Source: a virus
Direction: 5' to 3' (one strand)
Virus record (IMG/VR): IMGVR_UViG_3300042453_004282
Coordinates: 1-64,000 of that record
DNA length: 64,000 bases
Shown here: positions 13,931 through 21,147 of the stretch, in pieces
Position numbering within the stretch: position 1 is the first letter of the stretch
Layout: each line of letters begins with the position of its first letter
Notes under the pieces: generated by a model
Seen by the model: the letters and a program-made list of their open reading frames with translations, nothing else
Databases searched by the model: none
Told to the model about the DNA's origin: nothing
Translations under genes and position numbers: made by a program

Positions 13931-14512
13931 ATGACCACCATCGAAGCGTATCAAATTTATTTGGCAGTACGTCTTCATTTCACAAACAAAAAGTACGACA
14001 TCACCCACACGAAAGGACGAGTGCGTGTCGTTCCGGGGCAGCTTGAAAACAAACCTCGCATGAAGTACAGTCTGGAAAAGATGTCCGTGCGGTTTCCCCG
14101 TAAGAAGTTCATCAACTTTCTCGTCGCGAGTTTTGCAAGGGGAGAAAACCCGCTGTTTTCACCGAATGCGGAAACAAACTATCAACAGTTTGTGAAGTAC
14201 ATGGAGGGGATGTCATACTTTTATGAACGGGATCTGCGCCAGCTTCAAACCTCCTGTGACTGCACCGAGGTAGAGGCATTGTGGAGTGGAGAGAACCACC
14301 CCGTCATCCTCAAAGAATATCTTGGTGGGCGTATCCATTTAGAGACATTGATCATTTTGGATCGGCTCTTTAAGTTCTCCACCATATTGAATGAGCGTCT
14401 ATCCGGTGACGCCGTGTGGGAACCGCTGTATGAAGTCATGTATAAATACTTGCTGTTCATTAAATTTGACGAGGACAAAGTCAGGATGATTACGCGAAAG
14501 GTGTTTGCATGA
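13931..14512 (+). CDS. gp59: Replicative helicase loader gp59-like
   Basis: T4 gp59 loads gp41 helicase on gp32-coated forks. This 193-aa protein (T4 gp59: 217) has the matching start, AYQIYLAVRLHFTNKKYDIT, a GRVRVVPG segment, KKFINFLVASFARGENPLF in the position of the T4 ISNLVANQDAW region, the YFYERDLRQL helix, and a C-terminal helical domain (LEEYL..RIHLETLIILDRLF-like). Start ATG follows the gp33 stop by 1 nt. It overlaps the small acidic gene by 4 nt. Position between gp33 and gp32 is as in T4. Confidence 0.85.
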   Translation: MTTIEAYQIYLAVRLHFTNKKYDITHTKGRVRVVPGQLENKPRMKYSLEKMSVRFPRKKFINFLVASFARGENPLFSPNAETNYQQFVKYMEGMSYFYERDLRQLQTSCDCTEVEALWSGENHPVILKEYLGGRIHLETLIILDRLFKFSTILNERLSGDAVWEPLYEVMYKYLLFIKFDEDKVRMITRKVFA

Positions 14513-14703
14513 GAAAGAATGTCAGATGGGACGATGATGATCACTTTGGAAACAATCGGCCTGTCGAAAAAGACTTGTTCGAAAAGTACAAGAATCGTAT
14601 CTATGATTATGACGAGGAAGAAGATTTTCTAGACGACGAATACGATGTATGGGATGAGTGGTACGAAGAACCGCTAGATGATGTATCCGAAGAATACAAC
14701 TAA
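14509..14703 (+). CDS. Very acidic small protein between gp59 and gp32 (64 aa)
   Basis: Of 64 residues about 27 are Asp or Glu, with many Tyr and Trp (DYDEEEDFLDDEYDVWDEWY). No family is recognised. It starts at an ATGA overlap with gp59 and ends 24 nt before gp32, so it is expressed with the replication core. The charge and aromatic spacing resemble DNA-mimic or ssDNA-binding-protein-tail-like peptides, so it might compete for gp32 partners or for DNA-binding host proteins. That role is speculation from composition alone. Confidence 0.65.
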   Translation: MRKNVRWDDDDHFGNNRPVEKDLFEKYKNRIYDYDEEEDFLDDEYDVWDEWYEEPLDDVSEEYN

Positions 14704-14727
14704 TACACACTACACAAGGAGCACACA

Positions 14728-15630
14728 ATGACATCGCGATTCTCAGATTTACGCAACAACAGCACGAACTTCGATTCCCTGCGCAAGCAGGTAGAAGACA
14801 TGTCAAAGACTACCTACGAGAAGGACGACACCAGATTCTGGCAGCCCACCGTAGACAAGGCGGGGAACGGATATGCGGTGATTCGCTTCCTTCCGCCACC
14901 GAAGGGTGAGACTCTCGCATGGGCGCGGGTATGGAACCATGGGTTTCAGGGTCCGTCTGGGCGCTGGTACATCGAAAACAGCCTCACCACGATTAACCAG
15001 TCTGACCCGGTCAGTGAACTGAATTCAGAGCTTTGGAATTCTGGCATTGAGTCAAACAAGGACATTGCTCGTGCTCAGAAGCGCCGCCTGAACTACATCT
15101 CCAACATTATGGTGATCAAGGATCAGGCCAATCCGGAAAACAACGGCAAGGTCTTCCTCTTCAAGTATGGGAAGAAGATCTTCGACAAGATTAAGCAAGC
15201 GATGAACCCGGAATTTGATGTTGACGAGCCGATCAATCCGTTTGACTTCTGGAATGGTGCAAACTTCCGCATGAAGATCCGAAAGGTTGAAGGCTACCGG
15301 AACTATGATTTGTCTGTCTTTGAATCACCCTCACCGATTGCAGACAACGATGAGATCATGGAAGAGATCTGGAACCAGCAGCACTCACTTGCTACCTTCA
15401 CCGATCCAAAGAACTTCAAGACATATGAGGAGTTGAAGGCCAAGCTGGATCAGGTACTTCGCGGAGCAAAGCGTCCGGTTACTGCCGATTCCATTGACGA
15501 GGATGATGCGGTAGACGCTCCGTCAATGAAGTCATCCCCGGAACAGAAGAAGCCCACGGCTTCAAGTTCCTTTGAAGAGGAAGATGATGATGACGCCGTG
15601 AGCTACTTCGAGAAGCTCTCTCGCGAATAA
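14728..15630 (+). CDS. gp32: Single-stranded DNA-binding protein gp32-like
   Basis: It coats ssDNA in replication and recombination. Length (300 aa) equals T4 gp32 (301). The OB-fold part shows YAVIRFLPPPKGE, WNHGFQGPSGRWYIE, RRLNYISNIMVIKDQANPENNGKVFLFKYGKKIFDKI and NPFDFWNGANFRMKIRKVEGYRNYD, all matching T4. The T4 zinc ligands are gone: after WYIE there is no cysteine (NSLTTINQSDPVSELNSELW), although the His in WNHGF remains. The C-terminal tail is acidic (EEEDDDDAVSYFEKLSRE), the protein-interaction tail of this family. A ribosome site AAGGAGCAC precedes the ATG. It ends at a bidirectional terminator. Confidence 0.93.
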   Translation: MTSRFSDLRNNSTNFDSLRKQVEDMSKTTYEKDDTRFWQPTVDKAGNGYAVIRFLPPPKGETLAWARVWNHGFQGPSGRWYIENSLTTINQSDPVSELNSELWNSGIESNKDIARAQKRRLNYISNIMVIKDQANPENNGKVFLFKYGKKIFDKIKQAMNPEFDVDEPINPFDFWNGANFRMKIRKVEGYRNYDLSVFESPSPIADNDEIMEEIWNQQHSLATFTDPKNFKTYEELKAKLDQVLRGAKRPVTADSIDEDDAVDAPSMKSSPEQKKPTASSSFEEEDDDDAVSYFEKLSRE

Positions 15631-15638
15631 TGCGCAAG

Positions 15639-15668
15639 AAAACGGGGAAGATTTCTCTTCCCCGTTTT
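15639..15668. terminator. Bidirectional terminator between gp32 and the minus-strand operon
   Basis: A 13-bp stem AAAACGGGGAAGA / TCTTCCCCGTTTT with loop TTTC, with A-rich and T-rich flanks on both sides, ends both the plus transcript of gp32 and the minus transcript of the YkuD-like gene. Confidence 0.92.
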
Positions 15669-16262
15669 TTATTTGATGTCAGTGGATTCTATTAAGGTGT
15701 AGGTGAAACTGTTGCTCACGGCTTCCGCCTTCTTCATGATTTGCATGAACTGTTCAAAGTGCCTGATATTGGAAAACACTTGACACCCAGCACTCCACCC
15801 GTCAACCTGCACGGACACGCCGTTTGGTGATGAACGGTGAATGTTGATGCCGTACATTCCCTCATCAATGGTCTTCTCATCATAAGTCGTGTCCATGTTT
15901 GCATCACGATACACCTTAACTGGCGTATTCTGCACGAGCGCCGTGTATTTTCCTTGATGTAGGCCAATTCGATGCGACCGGCGATATTGACCGGGGACAA
16001 GACGCGCCACGCCTCTAGGATTCAATAGTTTTCGCGTCATATAAGTTGTACCCGGATCTGTCGTGCATGGCCAAATATGAAAATTCCACACGCCAGAAAC
16101 CTTATAGGACAGGGTCATCCAATCATCAAACTGATTAGTGAGTCGCTTTCCAGTGGCTGAATTTCTTACACCTACGATGTTTACGTCATAGTCCTTGTTG
16201 CTATCGAACCATACGTATGCTTTTGCCTTAACAGCAGCTTCAATTTGTTGTCTAGTAAACAT
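15669..16262 (-). CDS. YkuD-like (L,D-transpeptidase fold) enzyme, putative
   Basis: A 197-aa protein at the end of the minus-strand hub operon. Its key segment is GINIHRSSPNGVSVQVDGWSAGCQVF (about residues 138-163), shown here in parts: a His in INIH and, about 18 residues on, the SAGC motif. The His plus S-x-G-C pair is the catalytic signature of L,D-transpeptidase (YkuD) folds, here probably used to cut or remodel peptidoglycan. An upstream HRIGLHQGKYTALVQ strand and YRDANMDTTYDE segment fit the beta-rich fold. No signal peptide is seen. Location with baseplate genes suggests a virion-carried cell-wall enzyme. It starts 3 nt after the stop of the QLDLF protein gene. The fold call is moderate; the function is inferred. 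Confidence 0.6.
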   Translation of the reverse strand: MFTRQQIEAAVKAKAYVWFDSNKDYDVNIVGVRNSATGKRLTNQFDDWMTLSYKVSGVWNFHIWPCTTDPGTTYMTRKLLNPRGVARLVPGQYRRSHRIGLHQGKYTALVQNTPVKVYRDANMDTTYDEKTIDEGMYGINIHRSSPNGVSVQVDGWSAGCQVFSNIRHFEQFMQIMKKAEAVSNSFTYTLIESTDIK

Positions 16263-16264
16263 GG

Positions 16265-18178
16265 TTATATCCTCGCGACACGTTTGTCTTGGAATCGTAC
16301 AAAACTGTTTTCTGCACTACGAATGCTTGAATGGGGTACGGCTGTGGGTTGCATCATTTGAGGCCGCGTCTGTGGTACGGGAAGATTTGCTACTAACGAC
16401 GGAGACGCTGGCGGCGGCACAGGCGGCATCGTTTCGCGTTCTGCACTAGTCTCCAGTGCATCTGCGACTGACATATCTCTGGCCATCAATCCTGCATCAA
16501 TTGCAACACTCGCCGCCGTACCAAACCCCGGAAGGGTTGATGCTGCCCCAGAAGCAATCTCTGCGGTCGCTCCTAGCATGTCTCCTGCGAGCATACGTTC
16601 GACGCCAAGGCCCAAACCAACTGCGGCCCCAACGATTGGTAGCTTTTTCAACGCGGCCTTTCCTAATCCTTTTGCCGCAACTTTAGCGCCTCCCTTGGCA
16701 GCGGCCCCCTTGCCAAAGAGATCAAGTTGATCGGTTGCTTTTTTGCCAGCACCTCTACCTCCTACTGACGCCTTTCCGGGGCCACGTTTGCGTTTTCCAC
16801 CTTTCCCCGACGCCGAAGTGCCACCGAATAAATCTAGTTGCGATGAAGAGCTTTCCTCTTCTCGCTTCTCCGTATCCTTCGTGATTACTTCCGTCAAGGC
16901 TTCAATTTTTTGTGCCACCTCAGTTTGTGCCTTTGTGTTGTCTTTCAGTGCAGCCTCTACTGGCGCCGCTTCGCCGCCAGAAAACATATCAGTCTGTTCT
17001 GGGGACGCTTGAAAGCTTCCATACTTTTTCTGTCTGGGGGATCGCTTTCTTTTCTTGGACGGAGTCACTGGGTTGCCAAAAAGATCCACATCCCCTTCCG
17101 TTGCTGGCTGATCGGTGAAAAGATCCAACTGCGGGACGGCTGGAGAGGCCACAGAGGCTGCCGAGGCGGCTGGAGAGGCCACAGAGGCTGCCGAGGCGGC
17201 TGAGGCGGCTGGAGAGGTCGTAGAGGCTGCTGCCGGTGAGGCGGCAGCCGTCATTATCTTCGGCGGGTTGAACAGGCTATACTGCGCCGGGTCTCCTGCC
17301 GCCGGAATCGGCTTGGGAGCAAGGGTTTGCCCCTTGAATAGGTCAAGTTGCTCAAAAGTCGGCTGCGCAGCCGGTGGGGCGGCTGGTTCTGGTTTCTTGA
17401 ACAGATTTTTGATGATCCCGCCAATTGACATGCTTGTCTTTTTCTTTTCCACCAATTCGTCCAAGGATTTTCCTTCTGGGGACACGCGACCAAACATGGC
17501 GTCTGCTACACCACGCACTCCACCCGAGGCCACACCCTTGGCGGTGCGCTTGACCATCCCCCCGAAAGATTCCCCTTCTTCTTGCTTCCAGCGCACCCCC
17601 GGAAATACTAGGCGCAAATCTGACATCACATCCTTTTTCAAATTACCAAGCAACACTTCCTTCGCAGACCTATCTGGCTTCGTATTCGGCCCAGTGTCCA
17701 TCTGGCGCGCTTCTTTGATAACAGTCTCTCGAATCTCCTTTTCCTTTTCAAGCTTTTCAATATCCTTTTCTAGCTTGTCAATGGTCTTCTGCTTGACTTC
17801 TTTTTCAAGTTTGAAGTCAGCTTTCGTTGTTTCGATTTCTGTCTTATACCGTTCGATTTCCTGTTGAAGCGCCTCACCTTCGACTTCATTCTTTGCTACC
17901 AACTCAGCCAGCAGATTACGAATTTCCCTGCGCTCTTTCTCCGTTGACCGGTCGCTCTCTGCAATTTTTTGCAGGGTGGTCAGCATCTTCTGGAAAATGA
18001 ACTTCTGGTCGTCATCAATCGTTAATTGCCCATCCACACTGACGGTATCCAACGCAGAAGAAATTTTTCCTGCCATAGCTTTGCTATAGTCAAGATTCTT
18101 CATGCTGTTGAGTTCAGCAGAATTTCCGGAAATTGCCTGTTGAATGCCTAACGCAATATCGTCTTTGGTGGGATTCAT
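16265..18178 (-). CDS. Virion/baseplate-operon protein with four QLDLF motifs (637 aa)
   Basis: Layout: N-terminal region; a long charged coiled coil (about residues 70-160); an Ala/Pro/Ser-rich low-complexity linker (about 262-500) carrying seven short motifs; and a Gly/Ala-rich hydrophobic C-terminal part (about 508-570, KKLPIVGAAVGLGLGVERML and on). The motifs are QLDLF at 277, 350, 447 and 484, plus variants QYSLF (299), DVDLF (363) and QTDMF (395). QL[S/D]LF is the known bacterial beta-clamp-binding consensus. The hydrophobic end resembles segments of tail or hub proteins in T4-like aquatic phages and could enter a membrane. It lies between the 46-aa gene and the YkuD-like gene, in the gp54-gp26 operon. 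I regard it as a virion or tail-assembly protein of unknown role. Confidence 0.75.
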   Translation of the reverse strand: MNPTKDDIALGIQQAISGNSAELNSMKNLDYSKAMAGKISSALDTVSVDGQLTIDDDQKFIFQKMLTTLQKIAESDRSTEKERREIRNLLAELVAKNEVEGEALQQEIERYKTEIETTKADFKLEKEVKQKTIDKLEKDIEKLEKEKEIRETVIKEARQMDTGPNTKPDRSAKEVLLGNLKKDVMSDLRLVFPGVRWKQEEGESFGGMVKRTAKGVASGGVRGVADAMFGRVSPEGKSLDELVEKKKTSMSIGGIIKNLFKKPEPAAPPAAQPTFEQLDLFKGQTLAPKPIPAAGDPAQYSLFNPPKIMTAAASPAAASTTSPAASAASAASVASPAASAASVASPAVPQLDLFTDQPATEGDVDLFGNPVTPSKKRKRSPRQKKYGSFQASPEQTDMFSGGEAAPVEAALKDNTKAQTEVAQKIEALTEVITKDTEKREEESSSSQLDLFGGTSASGKGGKRKRGPGKASVGGRGAGKKATDQLDLFGKGAAAKGGAKVAAKGLGKAALKKLPIVGAAVGLGLGVERMLAGDMLGATAEIASGAASTLPGFGTAASVAIDAGLMARDMSVADALETSAERETMPPVPPPASPSLVANLPVPQTRPQMMQPTAVPHSSIRSAENSFVRFQDKRVARI

Positions 18179-18184
18179 GGTCGA

Positions 18185-18325
18185 TTACTTTTGGGTTTTC
18201 TTTTCAATGTAACGCATTAACAGCCCTACATACACATCTCTTTCCCATGGCATCATGTGTTCCAATTCATTCAAGGAGTATTTGTGTTCTTGCATGAGGA
18301 TGAAATTGACACGATAGTATTGCAT
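18185..18325 (-). CDS. Small hub-operon protein (46 aa)
   Basis: A short gene in the gap between gp26 and the QLDLF protein. It encodes MQYYRVNFILMQEHKYSLNE followed by LEHMMPWERDVYVGLLMRYI and a basic tail. The ELEHMMPWERDVYV-type segment is typical of small proteins next to baseplate hub genes in T4-like phages. The first ATG codon is 20 nt after the gp26 stop and the gene ends 6 nt before the next start, so it fills the gap exactly. It may help hub assembly, by analogy with the small hub chaperones in T4. The identity of the T4 counterpart is not certain. Confidence 0.72.
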   Translation of the reverse strand: MQYYRVNFILMQEHKYSLNELEHMMPWERDVYVGLLMRYIEKKTQK

Positions 18326-18345
18326 GAGGGAATCATGGGAAAGAG

Positions 18346-19047
18346 TTAGACGAAAAAATTGGCGATGTCTTCCAAGGTGAGAGTGTTACTCGTTGAGCAC
18401 TTCGCGCACTCATAGTTGATGCGGTGTGTAATCTTTGGCATTGTCACGAAAAACTCTCTCAGTTTCTCAAACTGCTCAGAGGTGAGCGTATCAATGAACT
18501 GCACAAAGTCTTCCACAGGCGTACTCTGGTCGTCAAATACCTCATCTTGGGAATACACCGTGTGAATGCATTCAGCCACGACCCGATAGATCTCTTCAAT
18601 TGACGCGGTGCGCGTGGACAGCAGTCCCAAATGCTTCAGCTTCGGGTATTTCATGTCCACCCGCAAGGTGTCGCTCAGGTCAATCGTAGCGCGATGCGCA
18701 GGATTTTGGTCAATGACGACATTATTCACATTCAAGGTACTCGGTGTTGCGTGTTTACAATTCCCACAGACCAAGGTGAACTCCATCTCTTCGCTGACAG
18801 ACTTCCCTCGAATTTGCAAAAAGATGTACTGTACATCCACCATCGAATGTGATTCACACGACACCACATTCGAAGTACACGCTCGCACGGAGGTGTCAAT
18901 CGCATGTATAATGTCAGCCGGGTCGTCACTTTCTGCGGCCATTAACAACACTTTTTCTTCTTTCATGATAAAGGGACGGAACTGCACTTGCTGCTTGCTG
19001 ACCGGAAGGGTGACCGAGAAGGTCGGCAGGGTGTTTAGATTGTGCAT
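18346..19047 (-). CDS. gp26: Baseplate hub protein gp26-like (T4 baseplate family)
   Basis: A 233-aa protein; T4 gp26 is 208 aa. The start LPTFSVTLPVSKQQVQFRPFIMKEEKVLLMA is the recognisable gp26 pattern (TLPVSGK, then YRPFLVREEK in the family). It adds two Cys pairs, CGNC (about 94) and CAKC (about 216), which may hold a zinc; similar pairs occur in relatives. In T4-like phages gp26 takes part in assembly of the central baseplate hub. It is preceded by the tube-initiator gene (32-nt gap) and followed by the 46-aa gene on the same minus-strand transcript. Confidence 0.82.
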   Translation of the reverse strand: MHNLNTLPTFSVTLPVSKQQVQFRPFIMKEEKVLLMAAESDDPADIIHAIDTSVRACTSNVVSCESHSMVDVQYIFLQIRGKSVSEEMEFTLVCGNCKHATPSTLNVNNVVIDQNPAHRATIDLSDTLRVDMKYPKLKHLGLLSTRTASIEEIYRVVAECIHTVYSQDEVFDDQSTPVEDFVQFIDTLTSEQFEKLREFFVTMPKITHRINYECAKCSTSNTLTLEDIANFFV

Positions 19048-19079
19048 GATATATTCACTCTTGGGTTAATTTGATTCAT

Positions 19080-19694
19080 TTATGGCGTGAAAAAACTTGT
19101 GTCTGCTAATGGCGTGGCGGTTGGCAACAGTACTACTGGGGCTGTCACCGGAACCTCTTTCTTGACCCACCGCTTGAAGGCAAAGTCTACGGTCATGCGA
19201 ATGATTCCGATGGATCCATAAGCAACAGGCGTGAGGGAGATAGTCTTTGGAAATGCTTCTTCCAAGACCACTCCATACAGTTCTTTCTCGGAAAAGTCTC
19301 CTGTTGCGGAATCTGCTACTTCTGCGATGGATATGACTTCTATTCGGCCAATGATGTCTTTATACTGGGCCACTTCGCGATTTTCTGTGATAATCTTCGA
19401 CATCCACGCATCAAAATACCGGCGAGCCAACCATGTGTTATCTATCAAGAAGGTGAAGGTTGAACTCTCACCCATGTAATTAACCGTTGCGGGGCGTTGG
19501 ATATTGAGGTTATTCAACCGGATGGATCGCGTTCCTAACATAAGACCCGGAATGCTGGCGTCTTCGCAGAGTAGGGAAAGATCTCGCTCCATGTCAGTCC
19601 CAATATTAGGACCAAAAATGTTGACCTGATACTTTTCCCGTCTCGCCAGACCGTTCTGTCGCACTAACGATAGGAAGTCTTGGATGTTTGGCAT
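19080..19694 (-). CDS. gp54: Tail-tube-fold protein, probably baseplate tail tube initiator gp54-like
   Basis: 204 aa with the tube-protein pattern: NGLARREKYQVNIFGP at the start, LCEDASIPGLMLGT, TFTFLIDNTWLARRYFDAWM, and near the end EEAFPKTISLTPV...IIRMTVDFAFKRW. This pattern is shared by tail tube protein gp19 and tube initiator gp54. Location beside gp26, gp4 and gp48 favours gp54, while the length (T4 gp54 320 aa, gp19 163 aa) leaves gp19 possible. The last 30 residues are Pro/Thr/Val rich. It starts 5 nt after the stop of the gp2-like gene. Function in either case: nucleation or building of the inner tail tube. Confidence 0.7.
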   Translation of the reverse strand: MPNIQDFLSLVRQNGLARREKYQVNIFGPNIGTDMERDLSLLCEDASIPGLMLGTRSIRLNNLNIQRPATVNYMGESSTFTFLIDNTWLARRYFDAWMSKIITENREVAQYKDIIGRIEVISIAEVADSATGDFSEKELYGVVLEEAFPKTISLTPVAYGSIGIIRMTVDFAFKRWVKKEVPVTAPVVLLPTATPLADTSFFTP

Positions 19695-19699
19695 GAGGG

Positions 19700-20338
19700 T
19701 TATGAAATTTTTGAGATGGAATCGTTCCAGACTGTGCGCTTATCCGCCTTCATGAAGGTTTCAATTGGCAACATGGTGGCCATTTTCCAATCCGTGGGAT
19801 TGATTTTCAACAAACTGGTTCGTATGTGGTTACCAAGATACTGCTTAATGCAAGGCTTCACCTCGGGGAATCGTACCGTATTCGACAAAAGCTCCCACGA
19901 CAGGCGAAACCGGGTGCTCTCCGTGATGGAATTGTCATTCGTATACCGCAACAACTGATTGAACAACTTTTCGCGCAAGATTGGTGGTAGATAGTGCAAA
20001 TTGAGACCCAAAAAGCCATTTTTGAGGATGTCAAACGGCAGTACCAGCGGGAACATGTCGTAGAACGGCAAGGTAGCCTTCAGCTTGGGGTCGTACATGA
20101 ACAAGTACATGTCCCCCCACCGAACACCTCCCCGGTATTCACCAATGCTTGAGTTGGCGATAGACATGGGTGGAACCGTGCTCAAGCTCAACTTCTTGAT
20201 CTGGTTCGTATACCACATGTACGAATCTCTTACGCCTTTTTTCTGGGAAATGGCGATCTGGGTGCGCAAGGCATCCAGTTTTTTGTCAACTCCCTTCAAG
20301 ATTGGTGCAGGTTTCTGCTGATTTGTATCTTTTTTCAT
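19700..20338 (-). CDS. gp2: Probable DNA end protector gp2-like protein
   Basis: A 212-aa protein whose centre reads GDMYLFMYDPKLKATLPFYD, then FPLVLPFDI and GFLGLNLHYLPPILREKL. This pattern (a strand with YDPK, LP-YD, a GLN-HYL segment) recurs in a T4-like family often annotated as DNA end protector gp2, which caps DNA ends against host RecBCD after injection. Gene order supports it: in T4, genes 2, 4 and 53 are neighbours and here the gene stands next to gp4. T4 gp2 is longer (about 270 aa). A minus-strand late-promoter-like CATAAATA lies 112 nt upstream (20457-20450). Call from family memory and context, moderate. Confidence 0.55.
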   Translation of the reverse strand: MKKDTNQQKPAPILKGVDKKLDALRTQIAISQKKGVRDSYMWYTNQIKKLSLSTVPPMSIANSSIGEYRGGVRWGDMYLFMYDPKLKATLPFYDMFPLVLPFDILKNGFLGLNLHYLPPILREKLFNQLLRYTNDNSITESTRFRLSWELLSNTVRFPEVKPCIKQYLGNHIRTSLLKINPTDWKMATMLPIETFMKADKRTVWNDSISKIS

Positions 20339-20365
20339 GTTTTTTTGGTTTTTTTCATTTTACCC

Positions 20366-20393
20366 CTTGACAAAACTGTTTTTCGGGCTAAAT
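20366..20393 (+). promoter_or_regulatory. Possible plus-strand sigma70 promoter facing the inverted repeat
   Basis: TTGACA at about 20367-20372, a 16-bp spacer and TAAATT at about 20389-20394, reading away from the gp2-like gene into a stretch without plus-strand genes. It may be chance in an AT-rich gap, or make a short antisense or non-coding RNA that would include the long hairpin at 20496-20598. Confidence 0.35.
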
Positions 20394-20449
20394 TTATGCT
20401 GTCGTTGTGGTTCAATGAATAATTGGATCTAGTGAAATCATGATAATGC

Positions 20450-20457
20450 TATTTATG
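20450..20457 (-). promoter_or_regulatory. T4-type late promoter, minus strand (CATAAATA)
   Basis: TATTTATG on the plus strand reads CATAAATA on the minus strand, 112 nt before the gp2-like start at 20338. A second, weaker CATAAATT reads at about 20398-20391. Confidence 0.45.
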
Positions 20458-20495
20458 CTACTTGTTAAAAAGACAAGACACGAGCGAACGAAGTG

Positions 20496-20598
20496 AGCGA
20501 GCCGGAACGAGCGAAGCGAGTGACGACAGAAGACACATGAACAGATAGATCCTGTTCCGTCTCAGATTCGTCACTCGCTTCGCTCGTTCCGGCTCGCT
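20496..20598. repeat. Long inverted repeat, GAGCGAAGCGAG type
   Basis: Two perfect 31-bp arms (20496-20526 and 20568-20598) flank a 41-nt centre, with imperfect extension outward to about 20481 and 20606. Arms consist of shorter repeats of GAGCGAAGCGAG and its complement, so each arm also folds on itself. It lies between gp4 and the gp2-like gene, both on the minus strand. The rest of the 276-nt gap has no gene. It could be a terminator or processing hairpin, or a REP-like mobile palindrome. Confidence 0.8.
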
Positions 20599-20614
20599 TC
20601 GCTCGCAGCACTGT

Positions 20615-21067
20615 TTACATGTTACTGAGATCGCGTTCAGTAATGATCATGAATTCCCATCCCATGCGCTTTGCCGCCTGTTTGGCCGCGTCCCATTTCG
20701 CATTATTGACGGACCATTGCACGACCTCGGCAATGAAATTTTGAGATTTCCTCTTCGGCACAACGGGTTCCTGAGTGAACCGAAATGGCTTGATCTCAAT
20801 CAGATACTTCTTCACTTCCCCATCCTTATTTTTGATCTTGATGTAGAAATCAACAAAATAGCGATGGGGTTTGTTGTCTTTGGGGCTGATATAGGGGACA
20901 ACCACTTCTTCGGATCCCCATTCAAGCACATTCGTATTGAGGTCGCACCATTTCATGAAGCGCAATTCCACAGAACTGCGATACCGGATGTCGCTTAAGT
21001 TGCCACGGTATTTTGCAGGATTGGCCGGTACATAGCGGCCCGTGTAGGTGTGTTTTGTATACGGCAT
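20615..21067 (-). CDS. gp4: Head completion protein gp4-like
   Basis: A 150-aa protein, the same length as T4 gp4 (gp50/65). The motifs RYRSSVELRFMKWCDLNTNV, LEWGSEEVVVPYISP, YFVDFYIKI and KYLIEIKP are those of the family; the Glu, Asp and E-x-K residues look like a PD-(D/E)XK-type nuclease core. Head completion proteins act after DNA packaging to prepare the head for tail joining. A minus-strand GATAAATA stands 22 nt upstream of its start, back to back with the gp48 promoter on the plus strand. Confidence 0.9.
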   Translation of the reverse strand: MPYTKHTYTGRYVPANPAKYRGNLSDIRYRSSVELRFMKWCDLNTNVLEWGSEEVVVPYISPKDNKPHRYFVDFYIKIKNKDGEVKKYLIEIKPFRFTQEPVVPKRKSQNFIAEVVQWSVNNAKWDAAKQAAKRMGWEFMIITERDLSNM

Positions 21068-21088
21068 AGAGGGGTCTGAGGAATCTAC

Positions 21089-21096
21089 TATTTATC
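21089..21096 (-). promoter_or_regulatory. T4-type late promoter, minus strand (GATAAATA)
   Basis: TATTTATC on the plus strand reads GATAAATA on the minus strand, 21 nt before the gp4 start at 21067. It forms a divergent pair with the plus-strand promoter at 21113, as expected where two late operons start back to back. Confidence 0.65.
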
Positions 21097-21112
21097 TCGT
21101 TCAAAGATGCCA

Positions 21113-21120
21113 TATAAATA
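21113..21120 (+). promoter_or_regulatory. T4-type late promoter (TATAAATA)
   Basis: Perfect TATAAATA, 27 nt before the gp48 ATG. Start of the long plus-strand baseplate operon. Confidence 0.8.
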
Positions 21121-21147
21121 CAGGTACACCATTTTGCGGACCACGAC

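Noticed and set aside
17115-17867. Plus-strand 250-aa frame opposite the QLDLF protein
   Set aside because: Antisense of a coiled-coil and Ala-rich region; the minus-strand frame has operon context and a conserved layout.
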